This document shows positions 54,385 through 63,816 of a DNA stretch of 64,000 nucleotides, piece after piece. Positions within the stretch are counted from its first letter, which is position 1; each line of letters starts with the position of its first letter. The DNA comes from Paenibacillus sp. FSL H8-0548 (lineage in GTDB: Bacteria > Bacillota > Bacilli > Paenibacillales > Paenibacillaceae). The notes beneath the pieces were generated by a model that was given only the letters and a program-made list of their open reading frames with translations, was not told where the DNA came from and made no database searches. Where the stretch lies: assembly GCF_038630985.1 (NCBI RefSeq), contig NZ_CP152049.1, forward strand, positions 3,615,501-3,679,500, read 5' to 3'. A program made the position numbers and the translations under genes.

Positions 54385-55320
54385 ATGGGTATGAACGTGC
54401 AAGAGACTTTGGCGTCTCCTCTAGTATGGCATCCGCAAACGCCTCAAGAGGCGTGGCAGTTGAAGCAAACCTATGGAACAGAGAGCATTTACATTTCAGG
54501 AGGAACGCTGCTTCGGACATTTTGGGAATCAGGCATGGCAGCTATGCCGCAGCATTTCATCGATTTGAGTACTATTCGAGGACTTCGTGAGCTGAGAATT
54601 GGAGAAGCGGGCTTCCTAATCGGAAGCCAAGCAACGCTGCAGTCCTGCCGAACGAATATGCTTCTCCAGCGTCATTTTCCGATGATTACGGAGGCTATAC
54701 GCACGATTGCAGCACCTTCTATTCGTCAATTAGCGACGATCGGGGGCAATGTAGCCTGCTATATAGGTGATTCGATTGTTGCACTGCTTGGATATGATGC
54801 CGAAGTGATCTGGTTTGACGGAATAGCTGAGCAGCGCAGCTTATTAATGAATTGGCTGCAAACAGGTCAGGGTGCTAAGCATGATGATAAGCGATTGCTG
54901 CTCCAAATGGTGCTTCCCTTTGAAGAAATGGAGCAGGAGACGATAAGCAGCGATGAAGCTGATAAATTAAGTTCGCAAATGAAGCGTTTTGGCGCTTACC
55001 ATAAAGTTGGACGGCGTGAGGGTTTTACGCCTTCAGTCGCCACCATCTGCATCAATGGAAGATTAACAGGCAGCGGGGTGATTCAGCATATCCGTATAGC
55101 GGTTGGTGGAGGACAGACGGTTCCGAGTAGACTGGATAAATTAGAGAAGGAAATTACAGGAGCAATCGTAGACAACCAGCTGCTTCAGCATGCATACGAG
55201 CGAGTTTTGCAGCTCTATGAGCCAAGGGAGGATCTATTCGCTTCTGCCGAATATCGGAAGTCTACAGCGGCTAATCTAATCGCCGCGGAGTTGTGGAAGG
55301 CAGTGAGGGATGATACGTAA
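54385..55320 (+). CDS. pucC: Xanthine dehydrogenase FAD-binding subunit
   Basis: CoxM/XdhB-type subunit of 311 residues. It passes electrons from the 2Fe-2S clusters to FAD and on to NAD+ or another acceptor. The N-terminal flavin-binding domain has ISGGTLLRTFW and LATIGGNVACYIGDS; the C-terminal CO_deh_flav_C domain has GRREGFTPSVATICI. The ATG is preceded by GGGGAGGAG. Together with the next two genes it forms the three-subunit enzyme. Confidence 0.9.
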   Translation: MGMNVQETLASPLVWHPQTPQEAWQLKQTYGTESIYISGGTLLRTFWESGMAAMPQHFIDLSTIRGLRELRIGEAGFLIGSQATLQSCRTNMLLQRHFPMITEAIRTIAAPSIRQLATIGGNVACYIGDSIVALLGYDAEVIWFDGIAEQRSLLMNWLQTGQGAKHDDKRLLLQMVLPFEEMEQETISSDEADKLSSQMKRFGAYHKVGRREGFTPSVATICINGRLTGSGVIQHIRIAVGGGQTVPSRLDKLEKEITGAIVDNQLLQHAYERVLQLYEPREDLFASAEYRKSTAANLIAAELWKAVRDDT

Positions 55321-55337
55321 ATAGGAGGATGAGGTCT

Positions 55338-57614
55338 ATGCTCTTAAACCGCGCAAGCAGTGGAGAACGTTGGCGAATTCGTCCTGACGGGCCGGATAAG
55401 GTGACGGGAGGCTTGGCTTATTTAACGGATATGTCGGTGGATCACATGCTTTATGGACTCGTGCTTCGCAGCGAGCATCCGCATGCCCGCATCAAATCAA
55501 TTCATACGGATAGGGCGAAGCAGCTGAAAGGCGTTCATGCCGTTCTTACTTATCTGGATGTTCCGGGATTAAACGCCTTTGGCATCGCCCATCCAGATCA
55601 GCCTGTATTATGCGAAGAGCGTGTTCGATATGTAGGTGATGCACTGGCGGCCATTGCTGCTGATTCGTTAGCTGTAGCCCAGCTTGCTGCTGGGCTCATC
55701 GAGATTGAATATGAGGTGCTGGAGGTCGTCGATGATCCTGAGCGTGCGCTATTGCCTGACTCTCAGCAGCTGCATCCCAAAGGGAATGCGCTTCATCGAA
55801 CGGCCTTTTGCAGAGGTGACGTCGAGGCAGGATTTAAGCAGTGCATTCATATTATTGAAGATATTTATTATACACCGCGTCAAATGCACACGTATATGGA
55901 GACAGAAGGCGGCTTGTTCGTACCAGGGGAAGATGGTCGATTAACTGTTTATTCACCAACCCAGCATGGCTTCATGGATCGTATGCAGCTAGCACGTATT
56001 TTGGCGGTGCCTCAAGCAGGTATTCGCATCGTTTCAAGTCCAATTGGCGGTTCATTCGGCGGAAAGGATGAATTAAACGTTCAGCCTTATGGAGCCCTTC
56101 TTGCTATTCACACAGGAAAGCCGATCAAAATGCATAACTCAAGATGGGAGTCCGTTCGGGCAGGGCTAAAGCGCCATCCGATGAAAATAGCGATGAAAAC
56201 TGGCACAGATGCAGCTGGGAGACTGCTGGCTCATCAAGTGAGTATCCTTTCGGATACAGGACCCTATTCTACTTTAGGAGCAGAGGTTTTGAATTTTGCA
56301 ACCGAGCATGTCATTGGTCCTTACAGATACCTTCATTTGGATGTAAATGGAGTTTCCGTGTTCACGAATAACGGCATGTCCGGAGAGTTTCGAGGCTTTG
56401 GCGGCAATCAAGCGGTCTTTGCACTAGAAGGACAAATGGATCGACTAGCGGAGAAGCTGGGAATGGACCCTTGGACCTTTCGGAAGCTGAATATGCGTGC
56501 AGTAGATGACTTAGGACCATTTGATCAACCGATTGTTATGACACATGGCGCTGATCACGTATGGGCAGCTGTTGCCGGCTGTCCACTATGGCAAGAGCGT
56601 AACCGCTTAGAAACAACGATGGATGAGAAAGCAGAGCCTTGGATAAAAACCGGAATCGGCGCCGCCTTTACGATGCATGGCGCAGGCCTAGGGGTTGGCA
56701 TTCCTGATCCGGCAGGCGGACGCCTGAAGCTGGCGGAAGATGGGAAAATCGAAGCCGTATTTGGGTACGAGGAGTTTGGGCAGGGCCTGCTTGCTGCGCT
56801 TGAACAAATGCTGATCGAGCAATTTGATTTCGCCAGCGAGGACATCCGAATGATCATTGGCGATACCGATATTGTCCCTGACAGCGGATCAACGACGGCT
56901 TCGCGTGCAACCGCCATGATGTGGAAATCGTTGCAACGGCTAAAAAAGCCATTTTCTGATCAGCTGCTTCAGCGAGCGGCAGCTTCGGTCGACCGACCCG
57001 TTGAACAGCTCCGACTTGGCAAGGGAGGAATAAAAGGAGCGGATGGTGATGAATTGCTGCTCACGTATAAAGAGCTGGCGGCAGCAGCTGGTACGCCAAT
57101 CATCTGCGAAACATCATTTTCATTTCCGACCTCGTCTACGAGCAGAGTAGGTGCCCACTTTATGTATACCTACTCCGCTGTTGTTGTGAAGGTGGAAGTA
57201 AATACGCTAACCGGCCGAGCAAAGGTGCTGCAGCAATATCATGCAGTAGCGGCGGGACCCGTCGTTAATCCTCAGGGTTATCTAGGTCAAATTGAAGGCG
57301 GCAGCAGCATGGCGCTGGGCTTTGCGCTTTTGGAAGAATCTGTGATGGATAAAGGACATTACATTGCCCGGAATTTAGATACGTATCTTGTACCGACGAT
57401 AGAGGATCAGCGAGGCTTAATTGAGGTCGAGGCGATAGAGCATTTGCCAGAGGAAGATGACTATGGTCCACGGGGCGTTGGAGAGGTAGGATCTGTAACC
57501 GTGGCGCCCGCTATTGCAGCAGCAATACGGCAGGCGTGCGGGAAATGGGTAACCAAATTACCGGTTGAACCAAGCTTGCTGCAGGAAATGCCATTTTTTC
57601 TAAGGAAGGGGTGA
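55338..57614 (+). CDS. pucD: Xanthine dehydrogenase molybdopterin-binding subunit
   Basis: Catalytic subunit of 758 residues that hydroxylates hypoxanthine and xanthine. Mo-cofactor contacts GGSFGGKDELNVQP, FRGFGGNQAVFALE and GSTTASRATAMMW, and the conserved GPRGVGEVG with the catalytic Glu at about 716, are present. The ATG at 55338 is 9 nt after AGGAGG; an ATG at 55329 abuts that site. Overlaps the 2Fe-2S gene region closely. In B. subtilis pucD has the same role. Confidence 0.9.
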   Translation: MLLNRASSGERWRIRPDGPDKVTGGLAYLTDMSVDHMLYGLVLRSEHPHARIKSIHTDRAKQLKGVHAVLTYLDVPGLNAFGIAHPDQPVLCEERVRYVGDALAAIAADSLAVAQLAAGLIEIEYEVLEVVDDPERALLPDSQQLHPKGNALHRTAFCRGDVEAGFKQCIHIIEDIYYTPRQMHTYMETEGGLFVPGEDGRLTVYSPTQHGFMDRMQLARILAVPQAGIRIVSSPIGGSFGGKDELNVQPYGALLAIHTGKPIKMHNSRWESVRAGLKRHPMKIAMKTGTDAAGRLLAHQVSILSDTGPYSTLGAEVLNFATEHVIGPYRYLHLDVNGVSVFTNNGMSGEFRGFGGNQAVFALEGQMDRLAEKLGMDPWTFRKLNMRAVDDLGPFDQPIVMTHGADHVWAAVAGCPLWQERNRLETTMDEKAEPWIKTGIGAAFTMHGAGLGVGIPDPAGGRLKLAEDGKIEAVFGYEEFGQGLLAALEQMLIEQFDFASEDIRMIIGDTDIVPDSGSTTASRATAMMWKSLQRLKKPFSDQLLQRAAASVDRPVEQLRLGKGGIKGADGDELLLTYKELAAAAGTPIICETSFSFPTSSTSRVGAHFMYTYSAVVVKVEVNTLTGRAKVLQQYHAVAAGPVVNPQGYLGQIEGGSSMALGFALLEESVMDKGHYIARNLDTYLVPTIEDQRGLIEVEAIEHLPEEDDYGPRGVGEVGSVTVAPAIAAAIRQACGKWVTKLPVEPSLLQEMPFFLRKG

Positions 57615-57619
57615 ACGAA

Positions 57620-58147
57620 ATGAGTAATAAAGCTGTAGAGGAAGGAGTTCCCTATTCGCTGCATTGCTTCATTAATGAAGGAGAGGAAAGCATTAAGACG
57701 GCTCCTTCCACCCGTTTGCTCACTATTTTAAGAGATGAGCTAAAGCTTACCGGTACAAAACGATCTTGTGATATCGGGCGCTGCGGCGCTTGTATGGTGC
57801 TGATAGATGGAAAGGCTGTAAACTCCTGTCTCGCGATGGCTTATCAATGCTCAGGAAAGCATATTACGTCGATCGAAGGGGTAGCGCTGCAGGGGATTGA
57901 TTATATTCAGCAAGCGTTTCTGGAGGAGGGCGGCTTTCAATGCGGTTATTGCACACCCGGAATGATCGTATCTGTCAAAGCGCTGCTTGATGATAATTCA
58001 GAGCCAACCGATGATGAAATTGCTGAAGCTCTATCAGGCAATATTTGCAGATGCACCGGATATGGCGGTATTTGGCGGGCGGTAAAGCAGGCGGTAGAAA
58101 GGAAGCGCCAGCTGCTTGCGATGGAGCAGAAGGAGGAATTGATATGA
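57620..58147 (+). CDS. pucE: Xanthine dehydrogenase 2Fe-2S subunit
   Basis: Electron-transfer subunit of 175 residues with two [2Fe-2S] clusters. The N-terminal plant-ferredoxin-like cluster uses CDIGRCGACMV and a later NSC; the second uses CGYCTPGM and NICRCTGYG. I take the ATG at 57620, 8 nt after GGGG; a GTG at 57611 lies in the stop region of pucD. It overlaps the OHCU decarboxylase start as ATGA. Confidence 0.92.
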   Translation: MSNKAVEEGVPYSLHCFINEGEESIKTAPSTRLLTILRDELKLTGTKRSCDIGRCGACMVLIDGKAVNSCLAMAYQCSGKHITSIEGVALQGIDYIQQAFLEEGGFQCGYCTPGMIVSVKALLDDNSEPTDDEIAEALSGNICRCTGYGGIWRAVKQAVERKRQLLAMEQKEELI

Positions 58148-58644
58148 AGAAAACACTGGAGCAAATAAATGGATGCAGCCGTGAGCAATTCGTTGATTTT
58201 TTGGGTGCGATCTTTGAGCATTCCCCCTGGGTAGCCGCCGCAGCCTTTAGCTCGCTCCCCTTTCCATCCGTTGATGTACTGCATAAGACGATGATCAATA
58301 TTGTGAGGGAATCAAGAGTGGAAGCGATTGTTGATTTATTTCGTGCGCATCCCGACCTTGGAACACGGCTTGCTGTCGCTGAATTTTCGTCACAGGAGCA
58401 GCAAAGTGCGGGCCTTGATCAGCTGTCAGCTGAGGAATATGAGAAATTTCATGCTTTAAATCAAACGTATGTGAGAACCTTTGGTTTTCCCTTTATTCTC
58501 GCGGTAAGAGGTAGAACAAAGGAGGATATTGTTGCAGCCATGAACACTAGGCTGTGGCATACAGCAAGTGAGGAAGCAGAGCAGGCTTTGCTTGAAATTG
58601 AAAAAATATCTGGTTTTCGTCTAAGGGAACTTCTAATCGAGTAG
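58144..58644 (+). CDS. uraD: 2-oxo-4-hydroxy-4-carboxy-5-ureidoimidazoline (OHCU) decarboxylase
   Basis: Converts OHCU, made from urate, stereospecifically to S-allantoin. The 166 residues contain NGCSREQFVDFLGAIFEHSPWV, the catalytic His in RAHPDLGTRLA, SSQEQQSAGLDQLS and FGFPFILAVRG. In B. subtilis this domain is fused to urate oxidase in PucL; here it is a separate gene just upstream. The ATG is preceded by AAGGAGG and overlaps the pucE stop. Confidence 0.92.
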   Translation: MKKTLEQINGCSREQFVDFLGAIFEHSPWVAAAAFSSLPFPSVDVLHKTMINIVRESRVEAIVDLFRAHPDLGTRLAVAEFSSQEQQSAGLDQLSAEEYEKFHALNQTYVRTFGFPFILAVRGRTKEDIVAAMNTRLWHTASEEAEQALLEIEKISGFRLRELLIE

Positions 58645-58661
58645 AGAAGGGATGGAGTAAG

Positions 58662-59621
58662 ATGCTTAAATTACGTAATGGACGAACGCTTTATTATGGA
58701 AAAGGGGATGTGCTCAGCTATCGGACTTACGCTGCTCCGCTGCTCGTCAATGAAATACCGGAATCTCGTTTTCTAGGAGACAGCAACGTTATTTTTGCTC
58801 ATAACATCACCTTCTCGGTCAGCAGCGAGGTGCTGCTTACCTCCTTCACTGAAGGGGATAATACGATGGTTGTCGCTACGGATTCTATGAAAAATTTTAT
58901 TTTGCGCCAAACGGCAAATTATAATGGCAGTACGACCGAGGGGCTGCTTGCGTTCATAAGCGAGCAGTTTCTCACGAGGTATCCGCATATCGATGCTATC
59001 GAAATCAGTGCAAGTCGACTTCCGTTTCATTCGGTTCCTATTTCGGAGGATGGTATTTGGAACGATAGCCAGCTCGTGTTTCGTCGATCCCATAATGAGC
59101 ATGCCAGTGCATCGCTGAAGTGGATTCGAGGTGCAGAGGGCGAAGCTGTCCTTGCTCAGCACGAAAGCTCCCTGTCGAATATTCAACTCATTAAGGTAAG
59201 CGGCAGCTCGTTCTATGGGTTCGTACGGGACGAATATACGACGCTGCCGGAGAGCTATGACCGCCCTTTATTTATATTTTTAACTATTTATTGGACATAT
59301 GAAAAGGCTGAGGATGCTTTCGACAGCGGACGCGGGCGATATGTTCCCTCTGAGCAGGTGCATGATCTCGCACATACCTTATTCCACTCCTCCCAGTCAC
59401 CTTCCATTCAATATTTAATTTATCGGATTGGAAAAAACATTTTAACGAGCTTTCCGCAGCTTGCAGAAGTTCGCTTTGAGTCCAATAACCGTACTTGGGA
59501 AACTGTTGTAGAGCCAGCGAGTTCCGCAGCAGCCGGTGTTTATACGGAGCCGCGTCCCCCTTATGGATTTCAAGGATTTACGTTGACAAGGGCTGACTTG
59601 GATGAAGGGGAAGAGTTATAA
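58662..59621 (+). CDS. pucL: Urate oxidase (uricase)
   Basis: Cofactor-free oxidase of 319 residues that turns urate into 5-hydroxyisourate. It is the C-terminal uricase part of PucL as a separate protein. Conserved segments include FAHNITFSVSSEVLLTSFTEGDN, a VATDSMKNF catalytic Thr region, SGSSFYGFVRDEYTTLPES, and FESNNRTW near the end. It overlaps the hydroxyisourate hydrolase gene by one base (TAATG). Confidence 0.93.
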   Translation: MLKLRNGRTLYYGKGDVLSYRTYAAPLLVNEIPESRFLGDSNVIFAHNITFSVSSEVLLTSFTEGDNTMVVATDSMKNFILRQTANYNGSTTEGLLAFISEQFLTRYPHIDAIEISASRLPFHSVPISEDGIWNDSQLVFRRSHNEHASASLKWIRGAEGEAVLAQHESSLSNIQLIKVSGSSFYGFVRDEYTTLPESYDRPLFIFLTIYWTYEKAEDAFDSGRGRYVPSEQVHDLAHTLFHSSQSPSIQYLIYRIGKNILTSFPQLAEVRFESNNRTWETVVEPASSAAAGVYTEPRPPYGFQGFTLTRADLDEGEEL

Positions 59622-60004
59622 TGAGTGGGCGAATTACGACACATGTGCTTGATCTTGCAGGAGGAAGACCGGTCGTTGGGATAACAATCGAGCTGTGGTA
59701 TTTAGGGGAGGAAGCGGGAACTCCGGATTCAGAGCCGTTGACGAGACTAATTGGTGCCTACCAAACGAATAGTGATGGCCGTGTCGAACAGCCTATGCTC
59801 GAAGGTGAGGATGTTCAGCTAGGCGTGTATGAGCTTATATTTGCTGCAGGTGATTTTTTTCGGAGGGCGAATCATTTGGCTGCTCTGCCTGTGAGCATGT
59901 TTGATTTGATTCCGATACGGTTCTATATCCGAGATGCCAGTAAACATTATCATGTACCATTATTAGTTGCGCCTGGCGGTTACAGCACGTATCGCGGAAG
60001 CTAG
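59621..60004 (+). CDS. pucM: 5-Hydroxyisourate hydrolase
   Basis: Transthyretin-like hydrolase of 127 residues that opens 5-hydroxyisourate to OHCU, between uricase and OHCU decarboxylase. The active-site residues are in THVLDLAGGRPV (His), the IPIRFYI region and the C-terminal YSTYRGS motif. Starts within the stop of the uricase gene, so it is translationally coupled. Confidence 0.95.
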   Translation: MSGRITTHVLDLAGGRPVVGITIELWYLGEEAGTPDSEPLTRLIGAYQTNSDGRVEQPMLEGEDVQLGVYELIFAAGDFFRRANHLAALPVSMFDLIPIRFYIRDASKHYHVPLLVAPGGYSTYRGS

Positions 60005-60066
60005 AAGCGGTGCTAGTATACCAGTCGACTTGAATGTGAATGAATGTAATAGAAAGGGGAATTACA

Positions 60067-61128
60067 ATGACGTTAGTGAAGGAACAATCGGCAGCAGTAA
60101 TAGCGTTGTTGTCGCAGCTGCCTAAGGTAGATTTGCATGTGCATTTAGATGGAAGTGTTAAGCCGGATACGCTTGTGGAGCTCGCTAGAGAACAAGGAAA
60201 TCCGTTGCAAATGGAATCGAACACAGAGCTGTTGTCCCATATGCAGGTAGAGGAGCATTGTGAGAGCTTGAAGGAGTATTTAGAGAAGTTCAGCTTTGTA
60301 TTGCCATATTTGCAGACTGGTGCAGCGATCGAGCGAGTTGCCTATGAGCTCGTCGAACAAGCGGCCAACGAAAATGTCCGCTATATCGAGGTTCGTTTCG
60401 CGCCACAGCTGCATCGTATTCAGGGCTTAACGAATAATGAGGTGATCGCACATGTTCTAGCTGGCTTACAGCGCGGGGAACAAACCTTTGGAACGATAGC
60501 TAGGGCGATCATTATTTGTTTGCGAAGTCATTCATATGAGATAAATACGGAGGTGATTAAGGAGGCAGCACGCTTTTTAGAAAAAGGAGTCGTTGCTGTC
60601 GATTTAGCCGGTGATGAAGCTTCCTTTCCTGCTAAGCTGTTCCGCCAGCTGTTCGAAGAAGCGAAGCAGTTGGGATTACCGATTACGATTCACGCAGGTG
60701 AAGCCGCTGGCGCCGCAAGTGTTAAAGTAGCCATAACGGAGCTTGGTGCCGTGCGAATTGGCCATGGCGTACGAATGCTGGAGGACTCCGAGGTCGTTGG
60801 GTTAGTCAAAGAACAGCAAATACCGCTTGAAATGTGTCCACTAAGCAATATACAGACCAAAGCGGTATCAAGCTGGGCAAATTATCCGATTCGCGGCTAT
60901 ATGGAGCAAGGCATCGTAGTCACTGTAAATACAGATAATCGAACGGTTTCGCACACAACAATCCAGAAGGAGTATGAGCTGCTCATAGCGCATTGCGGCC
61001 TCACGCTGGACGACATTGGTACAGTCATTATGAATGGTATTAAGGCAGCTTTTCTCGAGGATAATGTGAAACAGCTGTTGATCGAGCAGTTTGAGCAGGA
61101 GCTTGCTGCTAGCGGCGTTCTTGTATAG
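60067..61128 (+). CDS. add: Adenosine deaminase
   Basis: Deaminates adenosine (and deoxyadenosine) to inosine. The 353 residues of the TIM-barrel enzyme contain HVHLDGS with metal His24 and His26, HAGEAAG (metal His and catalytic Glu), RIGHGVRM and VNTDNRTVS (metal Asp). The ATG at 60067 is 6 nt after GAAAGGGGAA. As the last gene of the locus, it feeds inosine towards hypoxanthine and xanthine. A nucleoside phosphorylase is not in the window. Confidence 0.94.
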   Translation: MTLVKEQSAAVIALLSQLPKVDLHVHLDGSVKPDTLVELAREQGNPLQMESNTELLSHMQVEEHCESLKEYLEKFSFVLPYLQTGAAIERVAYELVEQAANENVRYIEVRFAPQLHRIQGLTNNEVIAHVLAGLQRGEQTFGTIARAIIICLRSHSYEINTEVIKEAARFLEKGVVAVDLAGDEASFPAKLFRQLFEEAKQLGLPITIHAGEAAGAASVKVAITELGAVRIGHGVRMLEDSEVVGLVKEQQIPLEMCPLSNIQTKAVSSWANYPIRGYMEQGIVVTVNTDNRTVSHTTIQKEYELLIAHCGLTLDDIGTVIMNGIKAAFLEDNVKQLLIEQFEQELAASGVLV

Positions 61129-61299
61129 AACTAATTTACGCTGAGGCTAGTCTCATTGAATAAGAAGTTAAAATAGGCACTGCGTTCGAGCATGGACGTC
61201 GTGCTTCTTTTGCATGGGATGTCATTTCCAAATCAATCCAACGTTGGTATACTAAAAGGAATAGAAACGATGTAGTGAGTTATCGGAGGTAGGTGTAAA

Positions 61300-62238
61300 A
61301 TGACTAAAATACGTGACGGAATTATCGGCTTTTGTGTTGGCGATGCACTAGGCGTTCCAGTAGAATTTCAAACTCGTCAAGCTTTATCGGCTAAGCCGCT
61401 AACTGATATGATTGGTTACGGCAGCCATTCGCAGCCGGCGGGAACTTGGTCAGATGACAGCTCTTTAGTATTTTGTTTGATGGAAAGTCTAATTGAATTC
61501 CCGAACTTAGATCTACATGATTTGGCTGATAAGTTTTCAAGCTGGTTGTACAAAAGCTACTGGACGCCGCATGGCGTCACATTCGATGTTGGCATCGCTA
61601 CGGCAAAAGCGATTGATCGATATAAGGAGCTTTGTATTCGACCTGATTTAGCTGGCGGGACCGATGTTTATAGTAATGGAAACGGTTCTTTGATGCGTAT
61701 TTTACCGCTAGCCTATCTGCTTAAGGGGGAAATGATTGAGGATCGGGTGAAGATTATTTCACAGGTTTCTTCTGTAACACACGGCCATCCAAGATCGATC
61801 ATCGCCTGTGTCATTTATATAGAGGTAGCTATCCATCTAATTAATGGTCTGTCCTTGCAAGAGGCGATCGAGCGAATGAGAGAGACTGTAAAAGATGTTT
61901 ATAAGGATACTAATCATACCGAGATGATGAAGTTTGACCGCGTGCTAAATGGAGATATCAGCAAGCTGACCGTTGATGAAATTGAGTCCTCGGGCTATGT
62001 GGTGCATACGCTGGAAGCGAGTTTGTGGTGCTTGCTGACAACGGACAGCTATAGCGATGCGGTGCTGCGTGCCATCAATTTAGGTGAGGATACAGATACA
62101 ACGGGTGCGGTTGCAGGCGGCCTTGCAGGTCTTTATTATGGCATAGAAGCCATCCCTGAGAAATGGATTAATCCATTAGCAAGATTAGATGATATTAATG
62201 ATATTTGCAATCGATTTGAGGCAGCGAGCAACGCATAA
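61300..62238 (+). CDS. ADP-ribosylglycohydrolase family protein
   Basis: A 312-residue DraG/ARH-type hydrolase. The family motifs are GVGDALGVPVEFQ-like (here FCVGDALGVPVEFQ), WSDDSSL (metal Asp pair), NGNGSLMRI and LGEDTDTTGAVAGGLAG near the C-terminus, where two Asp bind Mg2+. It removes ADP-ribose from proteins or from small molecules. The ATG follows GGAGGT. The 171-bp gap from add has no clear terminator. Target unknown. Confidence 0.9.
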   Translation: MTKIRDGIIGFCVGDALGVPVEFQTRQALSAKPLTDMIGYGSHSQPAGTWSDDSSLVFCLMESLIEFPNLDLHDLADKFSSWLYKSYWTPHGVTFDVGIATAKAIDRYKELCIRPDLAGGTDVYSNGNGSLMRILPLAYLLKGEMIEDRVKIISQVSSVTHGHPRSIIACVIYIEVAIHLINGLSLQEAIERMRETVKDVYKDTNHTEMMKFDRVLNGDISKLTVDEIESSGYVVHTLEASLWCLLTTDSYSDAVLRAINLGEDTDTTGAVAGGLAGLYYGIEAIPEKWINPLARLDDINDICNRFEAASNA

Positions 62239-62256
62239 ATGTAAGGTGGAGATTGA

Positions 62257-62793
62257 ATGAGTGAAGGTTTACTAAGAGCAAAAGAGCTGTTTACTCCTGT
62301 TTTCGGCAATTATTTTCAGATGCATCGGTTGGGAACTCTTGAGGAATATAAATCATTTGACATTACTAAGGATGTAGAGACAGCGTGGTTTGATGAAATG
62401 ATAGCAAATGATGTGTTGGAGTTATCCATTAGAAATTGGGACGCTGTTCTTCACTTATTGTCTGTCGCTAAAAACTATCCTGACAGCAAAATTTTAGAGC
62501 AGGTGGTCGCCTTTGCTTCGCGACATATCATGTCGTCAGATAGTATCGTTAAACTGATGTACGCGGAAAACATAATTGAAATCATAAAGCTTGTTAAGCT
62601 TCAGTCTTCAACCGAATTGCTCCACCAAGCGTATAAAGCAGCTGCACAAATTTTAGACGATATTATACTAAAGCCATTGATTATTGACCCAGGTCATGAA
62701 TTGCAATTATTTGATCTGAAGGACAAACGATCTCTTAATCTCAGAGCGACCAAAGGTATCGAAGCGATCAAGGAGCTGCTTGCTTCTGATTAA
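62257..62793 (+). CDS. Hypothetical helical protein next to ADP-ribosylglycohydrolase
   Basis: A 178-residue cytoplasmic protein predicted to be nearly all helical, with no signal peptide or membrane segment. Blocks are YFQMHRLGTLEEYKSFDI near the N-terminus, VLELSIRNWDAVLHLLSVAKNY, and a C-terminal half LLHQAYKAAAQILDDIILKPL. No family is recognised. ATG with AAGGTGGAG, 18 bp after the hydrolase gene, so co-transcription is likely and a shared role is possible. Confidence 0.65.
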   Translation: MSEGLLRAKELFTPVFGNYFQMHRLGTLEEYKSFDITKDVETAWFDEMIANDVLELSIRNWDAVLHLLSVAKNYPDSKILEQVVAFASRHIMSSDSIVKLMYAENIIEIIKLVKLQSSTELLHQAYKAAAQILDDIILKPLIIDPGHELQLFDLKDKRSLNLRATKGIEAIKELLASD

Positions 62794-62861
62794 TGGTTGA
62801 TACCTTACAAAGAGATGTGGATTGAAGAGTTATGAACAATACGAATTTGGGAGTGATAAAT

Positions 62862-63032
62862 ATGAACAAGAATCAGCAATTATCGCTTGTTTTTTTATTC
62901 CTAGGTGTTGTTTTTGTCATAGGTGGCATGTCTCTGCAAAGGACGATAGAATACTCACCCATTATAGGTTGGATTGCTGGGCTGATAGCATTTTTAACGA
63001 GTACTTATTTTGCGTCTAAAACAAAGAAATAA
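62862..63032 (+). CDS. Small membrane protein
   Basis: A 56-residue protein with two membrane helices (about residues 8-24 and 33-50) and a basic end ASKTKK. The ATG at 62862 is 8 nt after GGGAGTG; an ATG at 62832 upstream has a poorer site. No function recognised. Confidence 0.6.
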   Translation: MNKNQQLSLVFLFLGVVFVIGGMSLQRTIEYSPIIGWIAGLIAFLTSTYFASKTKK

Positions 63033-63069
63033 TTGGGATCACCATAATGATGGGGCGGGGCATGTTCAT

Positions 63070-63816
63070 ATGAATACGAGATTATCACTCATTCGTGAAG
63101 AAGAGAAAAAGTATCATGAGGCTTGCTATGACCAATATAAATTGTTTGAAGAAGGCTCTTGGCTGCATAAACCAGTGAAAACGGTCATGGAATATTTCTC
63201 CGTAATTGAAAAAAATCAAAATCCCACTATTCTTGATCTTGGCTGCGGAGTAGGCAGGAACAGCATCCCAATGGCTCAATCTCTGATTGGCAGTCAGGGG
63301 CAGGTCATATGCGTTGATTTGTTGGAGTCAGCATTATATAAATTAATGAGCTATGCCGAGCAAAATGGCGTAGACGGGTATTTGAAGCCAGTTGCAAGCG
63401 ATATAGGGAATTATGACATTCTTTTAGGTGGCTTTGATTATATCGTAGCAGTATCTTCACTTGAGCATGTGGAATCAGAAGAAGTGCTGAAGGAAGTTTT
63501 GCTAAGTATGATTTCAGGCACTAAGATTAACGGCATTAATTGCATCATTATTAACACTAGCATTCAAGAAATGGATAAACACACGCATGAGATCCTCGAG
63601 CCCTATATGGAGATCAACGTGAGCACTAAACAGATGGAGATGCTGCTGCAAGAAGTGTATAAAGACTGGAATATTCTTAACACTCATGTGAAGCAGCTTG
63701 AGTTTACGATCGTTAGAAATGATCGGGAAATTTTACTCACAAGTAATTGCATAACTTATGTTGCCCAAAAGAGTAAAGGTCACAGTGGAGGGGTTATGGA
63801 TGATTCAAACGAGTGA
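63070..63816 (+). CDS. Class I SAM-dependent methyltransferase
   Basis: A 248-residue methyltransferase. Motif I is ILDLGCGVGRNS, motif II CVDLLESALYKL, then IVAVSSLEHVES as motif IV. The substrate is not deduced; it resembles the TehB/UbiE-like group. I take the ATG at 63070 (10 nt after GGGGCGGGG); the open frame extends upstream to 63010. The gene overlaps the next by 17 bp. Confidence 0.82.
   Translation: MNTRLSLIREEEKKYHEACYDQYKLFEEGSWLHKPVKTVMEYFSVIEKNQNPTILDLGCGVGRNSIPMAQSLIGSQGQVICVDLLESALYKLMSYAEQNGVDGYLKPVASDIGNYDILLGGFDYIVAVSSLEHVESEEVLKEVLLSMISGTKINGINCIIINTSIQEMDKHTHEILEPYMEINVSTKQMEMLLQEVYKDWNILNTHVKQLEFTIVRNDREILLTSNCITYVAQKSKGHSGGVMDDSNE

Noticed and set aside
54135..54590. 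Open frame across the permease 2 - FAD subunit junction
   Set aside because: It overlaps two well-supported genes in another frame and shows no family motif.
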